Part shown: positions 9,224 through 12,405 of the stretch, one piece after another
How positions within the stretch are numbered: position 1 is the first letter of the stretch
How the letters are laid out: each line of letters opens with the position of its first letter
Assembly (NCBI GenBank): GCA_004151065.3
Contig: NWUY0300011337.1
Span: 38,380-50,784, forward strand
Length of the DNA: 12,405 nt
Reading direction: 5' to 3'
Source: Larix sibirica
Lineage: Eukaryota > Streptophyta > Pinopsida > Pinales > Pinaceae
Notes under the pieces: generated by a model
The model's database searches: none
Told to the model about the DNA's origin: nothing
Seen by the model: only the letters and a program-made list of their open reading frames with translations
Program-made: the position numbers and the translations under genes

Positions 9224-10792
9224 CACAAACATAAAGTGTCACGTCACATATGGATCAACTAGAGATATTATACAATTGTGTTGACTTTAGTGTGTGATTG
9301 TGTTATTACTGCATTTTAATGCATGTGGTTTTGAATAGATATGTTGTAGTATATTGACTACTTTTGTTTGTCCCAGTGTTAGGACCTACACTAACATTAA
9401 CGAGGAGATAAGGAAAAATCAAATGTTGGAATTGAAATTTTTATTTAAATGAATTTGTTGTGGGTATTGGTCTTTCAAGGAAAGGACAACATGCTCAAAC
9501 CTAGACATCCTAATCAATGTAGACACTATATTACACTAGTAGGTGAGGATTTTAGGATGGTTTAACTATGGAAAAGTGACGTACTTAATGACCTTTTAGG
9601 AATTCTAGTCTTAAGGGATGGTGATATGATTTATAGGAGGAAGTACCATAGAAGATATCCCTAGGTGTTTAACCTTAGCCACCTAAGATCCTATTTGAGG
9701 AAGCTCATATTTGGGACTTTTGGTGGGTGGGAGTATTGGGGAGGATTTTCTTTTTCATATGGGAGTATTGTGGATTATGTTGATAATTATTTTTGGGTTA
9801 TTCTTGGTGTGAAATATTGAGTGCTTTGGGATTTTTGTTATACTTTGGGATTGACTACATGTTTCCATTTTTATTTTGTATTGGTGGACAATCTTATTTC
9901 TTGCTTGAGACTTCTCCCCAGCTTTTGCTTACTGGGTTGTACGACACCTCTATCCCTCTTTCTCTTAGTCTTGAGATACTCAGTTCCTCTCTCTGCTTCA
10001 TCTAAGGTAGCTCATTTTCACTTTATTCATTTCTTTCCTCGTTCTGTGGCTCTTTCTTTAGTTGTGCACTTTGTTTTCTTTCCTTTCTAATCTGCGCTTT
10101 CCACCATTGTTCATAGATTTCCACTCTTCTTTCTACACTCTCAGCACTGGCATCATTACTAGATTCGCCCTCCATTGATGGTAGTTTCTACCTTTCATTG
10201 CATATTATCATTACCTTGATTGTTCCCCCTAAGTGCGAGGGTTTTACTCCTCCATTCTAATCTAGTTCAATGATAGGAATCCATATTCAACCATCCATGT
10301 CTTAGTCCATAGTGTAACTTCCTTCAATAATATGCCCCTAGCTCCCCTTTTGAGTTCTTCTTGGGATTTGGACTTTGATTGGTTATTTTCAGCTGCAAAT
10401 TCCATAATATAACCAATAAAGGTGATTTCTACCTAGAAATCGACAGCTCTTGTTAGAGGTAAATCCATATGGTTCAATTCAATAAGATCCCTTCGAGTCC
10501 ATTAGACAATTCTCCTTTTTCAATTGTGATATTCAAGAGCTTCTACAAGTCTTCATAACCACTCTGTAAGTACTACATGAATTTTAATCCACAAAATTTT
10601 ATACTTGATCTAGTGCGATCCTCCATGGAAAATATATTGCTTGAGTCTTGATGATTGCCACCCTCATAATTTGGCCTCCTAGATTATGAAATCTTCAGTC
10701 TTCTTTTCCTACCATAGTTCGATCTGGCTTGTCATCACTTGCATATCCATACAGTTAACAACATACTGTTAACACTAGTAGATTTGAATCCA
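9224..10792. other. Unassigned intergenic stretch
   Basis: I recognise no gene or complete element. From about 9940 to 10160 the plus strand is pyrimidine-rich (runs of CTCTTTC type), giving two overlapping open frames of 70-89 codons with hydrophobic, low-complexity translations that I take as compositional. TGTTAGGACC at 9377 resembles an LTR start, but no matching ACA end with a duplicated target was found. The minus strand of 10320-10740 was also read and gave no recognisable protein. Confidence 0.5.
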
Positions 10793-10818
10793 AAATCCGA
10801 CGAGCAAATCCGACGACC
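10793..10818. repeat. 13-bp tandem duplication beside an N
   Basis: AAATCCGACGAGC (10793-10805) is followed at once by AAATCCGACGACC (10806-10818), with one mismatch. An ambiguous base lies six bases further on, at 10824, exactly where homology to the second LINE begins. Confidence 0.85.
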
Positions 10819-10824
10819 TCCGAN

Positions 10825-11103
10825 CCATGGGATGAAAGACTTTGTCATCATTGTGATACTAAGAGGGTTGAAGATGAAAATCACTTTCTCATTGAATGTC
10901 CTGCGTACCTCCACATTAGAGTACAATTTTGAAATATTTGCTACAATGGTGACCTTCCTAAACCTTTAACTCATCACAACTATGGTGATTGGACTGTTTT
11001 TCTTAAAAAAATTAACACATAAATAAATTTCTAAAGAAAACCTAATGATTTCTTGTCTTTTTTTAAGGTCATATAGACCAAAGTTGGAATTAGTGGATGT
11101 TAA
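10825..11103 (+). mobile_element. 3' fragment of a second non-LTR element, copy 2
   Basis: This is a second copy of the same 3' end found at about 8920-9198, in the same orientation. It encodes WDERLCHHCDTKRVEDENHF, then LIECPAYLHIRVQF, which keeps the full CxxC...HFLxxCP motif that copy 1 has lost. Reading continues after a TGA with NICYNGDLPKPLTHHNYGD. The two copies align through the noncoding end: (A)GACCAAA(A/G)TTG...GTGGATGTTAA here (ending 11103) and ATGGATGTTAA in copy 1. The left edge is abrupt, immediately after the N at 10824, and shares nothing with the upstream part of copy 1. It is too short and too broken to be functional. Confidence 0.75.
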
Positions 11104-11617
11104 TAACCACAACCACCACCATCATCAAAAAGAGAGCATTTCATGATCTCTAACCATAATAGATGACTTGCTTGCACATCTGTGCCAATCCACAAGGAGT
11201 GAACATACACAGGGAGTGAACATGTGGAGAGAGTTTGAACCTTGGTGAAGAATATCAACACCTCTACTTTACCAACCAAGCAAGCCCACATTGACCATTC
11301 CCCTATTATTCTACTGAATGATTTTCTATGTTAATTTATTAAGTTTTTGTAAAATGTATTAAGACATTGTGCCTCTTTATTATTTCATACTGTTTATAGA
11401 CATTAATATAGCTTATTGTCATTTATGTGTGAATAATAAATAATGTGATAATAAACAAAATAGTAAAGAGTTGGATATGATGTATTTGGTGTTTTGAAAT
11501 GGTTTATACAACTTTAAAACCTTGTTCCTTTTATATGTTATTCAACATCAATTACAAGGTATAATACATAGTAGGATATATGTCTCAATATATTATGATA
11601 CTTATCAATGAGTATAT
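11104..11617. other. AT-rich intergenic DNA, no gene recognised
   Basis: Nothing recognisable. The start (ACCACAACCACCACCATCAT) is a short CCA/CAT-rich run right after the LINE fragment. The minus-strand open frame over 11100-11291 mostly reads through this and looks accidental. Confidence 0.55.
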
Positions 11618-11710
11618 ACAAAATTAATAATCCTCTTACTAACATAATGAATAATTGAGTACACAAAATTAATAATCCTCTTACTAACATAATGAAGAAT
11701 AATTAAGTAC
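11618..11710. repeat. Two-copy tandem repeat, 45-bp unit
   Basis: ACAAAATTAATAATCC... at 11618-11662 is repeated from 11663. The first 33 bases or so are identical. The second copy gains three bases (GAA) and has one substitution near its end (TTGAG/TTAAG). Confidence 0.92.
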
Positions 11711-11788
11711 AGGATGAATATGCTCATTTATTTGATCTCCTTTTTCATACAACAAACAATCCTTACTCTATAAAAAAATTGACAAAAT

Positions 11789-11899
11789 AAAAAGATAGAG
11801 ATCCTATCGAATTAAAACTTTGATTAAAATTTCAAATTTAAAAAAAACAAAAAGATAGAGATCCTATCGAATTAAAACTTTGATTAAAATTTCAAATTT
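11789..11899. repeat. Direct repeat, 60-bp period, ending at an N
   Basis: A 51-base stretch starting AAAAAGATAGAGATCC at 11789-11839 recurs without any difference at 11849-11899, separated by an A-rich linker. The second copy stops exactly at the N at 11900, after which unrelated satellite-like sequence begins. It could be a real recent duplication or an unmerged overlap left by assembly. Confidence 0.93.
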
Positions 11900-11900
11900 N

Positions 11901-12405
11901 CCTTAAGGCCCTAAGACCTAGATACAAAGCTCAATGGATACCCTTTCAAAGTCATGCATAGTGCTTTGAGGCATTGTTCATGGTTCTAGATTCCTTATTG
12001 GTTTATTTATGGCCAAATGCATGGTATTCTTCTATAGAGAATCATTCTTCAGGTCCTAAGACACCTACATATGTCTCAAAACCACATAATTGCATTAATA
12101 TCCTCAATCATATGCCAATCATACCCTCAACAAGCCATGTCTATAAGGTTCCAATCAATCATATCTTCTTAGCCTTGGATGGCTATAAGGTTCCTTTATG
12201 GCTAGAGGTTCAAGTCTCCTCCCTTGACCATGTCCAATGCCCTAAGTCCCCAAGAAATGGATACATAGTGGCATGGATATCCATGCAAGGTCATGCATGG
12301 TGCTCTAGGAACTTTTCATCATTCTAAATGCCCCAATTGTTTATTTATGGTCTAGATGCCCCAACTCTTTCTTTGGGGCCAAAGACATGGTTGTTTTCCC
12401 TAAAA
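11901..12405. repeat. Diverged satellite-like tandem repeat, about 335-bp spacing
   Basis: Shared landmarks recur in the same order with offsets of 331-339 bp: GCCCTAAG (11908 and 12239), TCATGCAT with (A/G)GTGCT after it (11952 and 12291), TTCAT..TTCTA, and GTTTATTTATGG (12001 and 12339). Between landmarks the copies are well diverged. A smaller internal echo, CTATAAGGTTCC, occurs twice about 44 bp apart (12140 and 12183). The array runs off the right edge of the window. The 117-codon open frame across 11974-12327 lies inside the repeat and has no recognisable domain. Confidence 0.65.

Noticed and set aside
9377-9390. TGTTAGGACC as the start of a solo LTR
   Set aside because: No CA-ending partner with a matching short target duplication was found downstream, and no primer-binding or polypurine signal is visible.
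9793-10090. Two overlapping open frames of 70 and 89 codons
   Set aside because: They lie in a pyrimidine-rich stretch, encode mostly L, F and S, and have no recognisable domain or context.
12200-12230. GAGGTTCAAGTCTCC as a tRNA T-arm
   Set aside because: The stem pairs poorly and no acceptor, D-arm or anticodon arm can be placed upstream; it lies in the satellite-like repeat.
11974-12327. 117-codon open frame as a gene
   Set aside because: It runs across the diverged tandem repeat, has no recognisable domain, and its translation is compositionally ordinary for this AT-rich DNA.

Overview
This looks like intergenic nuclear DNA from a large, repeat-rich plant genome. A gymnosperm would fit, but nothing in the window proves it. 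The evidence for a plant is the central element: an L1-type LINE with the plant arrangement of DUF4283-like domain and CCHC knuckle in ORF1, then endonuclease, reverse transcriptase, zf-RVT and a C-terminal RNase H in ORF2. The flanks are AT-rich and hold only decayed fragments. I see no intact host gene, no RNA gene and no CRISPR array.

Layout: 1-1283 is AT-rich with no recognisable gene. 1284-1391 is a two-copy 54-bp tandem repeat. About 1662-2000 is a frameshifted relic resembling an ARM-repeat (possibly U-box type) protein. 2103-2226 is another two-copy tandem repeat. About 2473-8336 is the nearly full-length but dead LINE: ORF1 about 2484-3937 and ORF2 3937-8054, joined by an overlapping stop/start TAATG, followed by a short 3' UTR. 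8345-8766 is featureless. 8767-9223 is the 3' end of a second, different non-LTR element with an (AT)n tail. 9224-10792 is unassigned. 10825-11103 is another copy of that second 3' end, cut abruptly at a single N. 11104-11617 is AT-rich and featureless. 11618-11899 holds two more short tandem duplications, the second ending exactly at another N. 11901-12405 is a diverged, satellite-like repeat with a spacing of about 335 bp.

The LINE parts would have worked together as one retrotransposon: ORF1p binds the RNA, the endonuclease nicks the target, the RT copies the RNA, and RNase H removes it from the hybrid. This copy has 17 premature stops (14 are TAG) and five frameshifts, so it cannot make either protein. 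Most of what is worth a second look concerns how it was built (UAAUG junction, added RNase H), how it decayed (TAG bias), the second LINE family, and recurrent 45-60 bp tandem duplications in the flanks. I found no convincing new biological system here.
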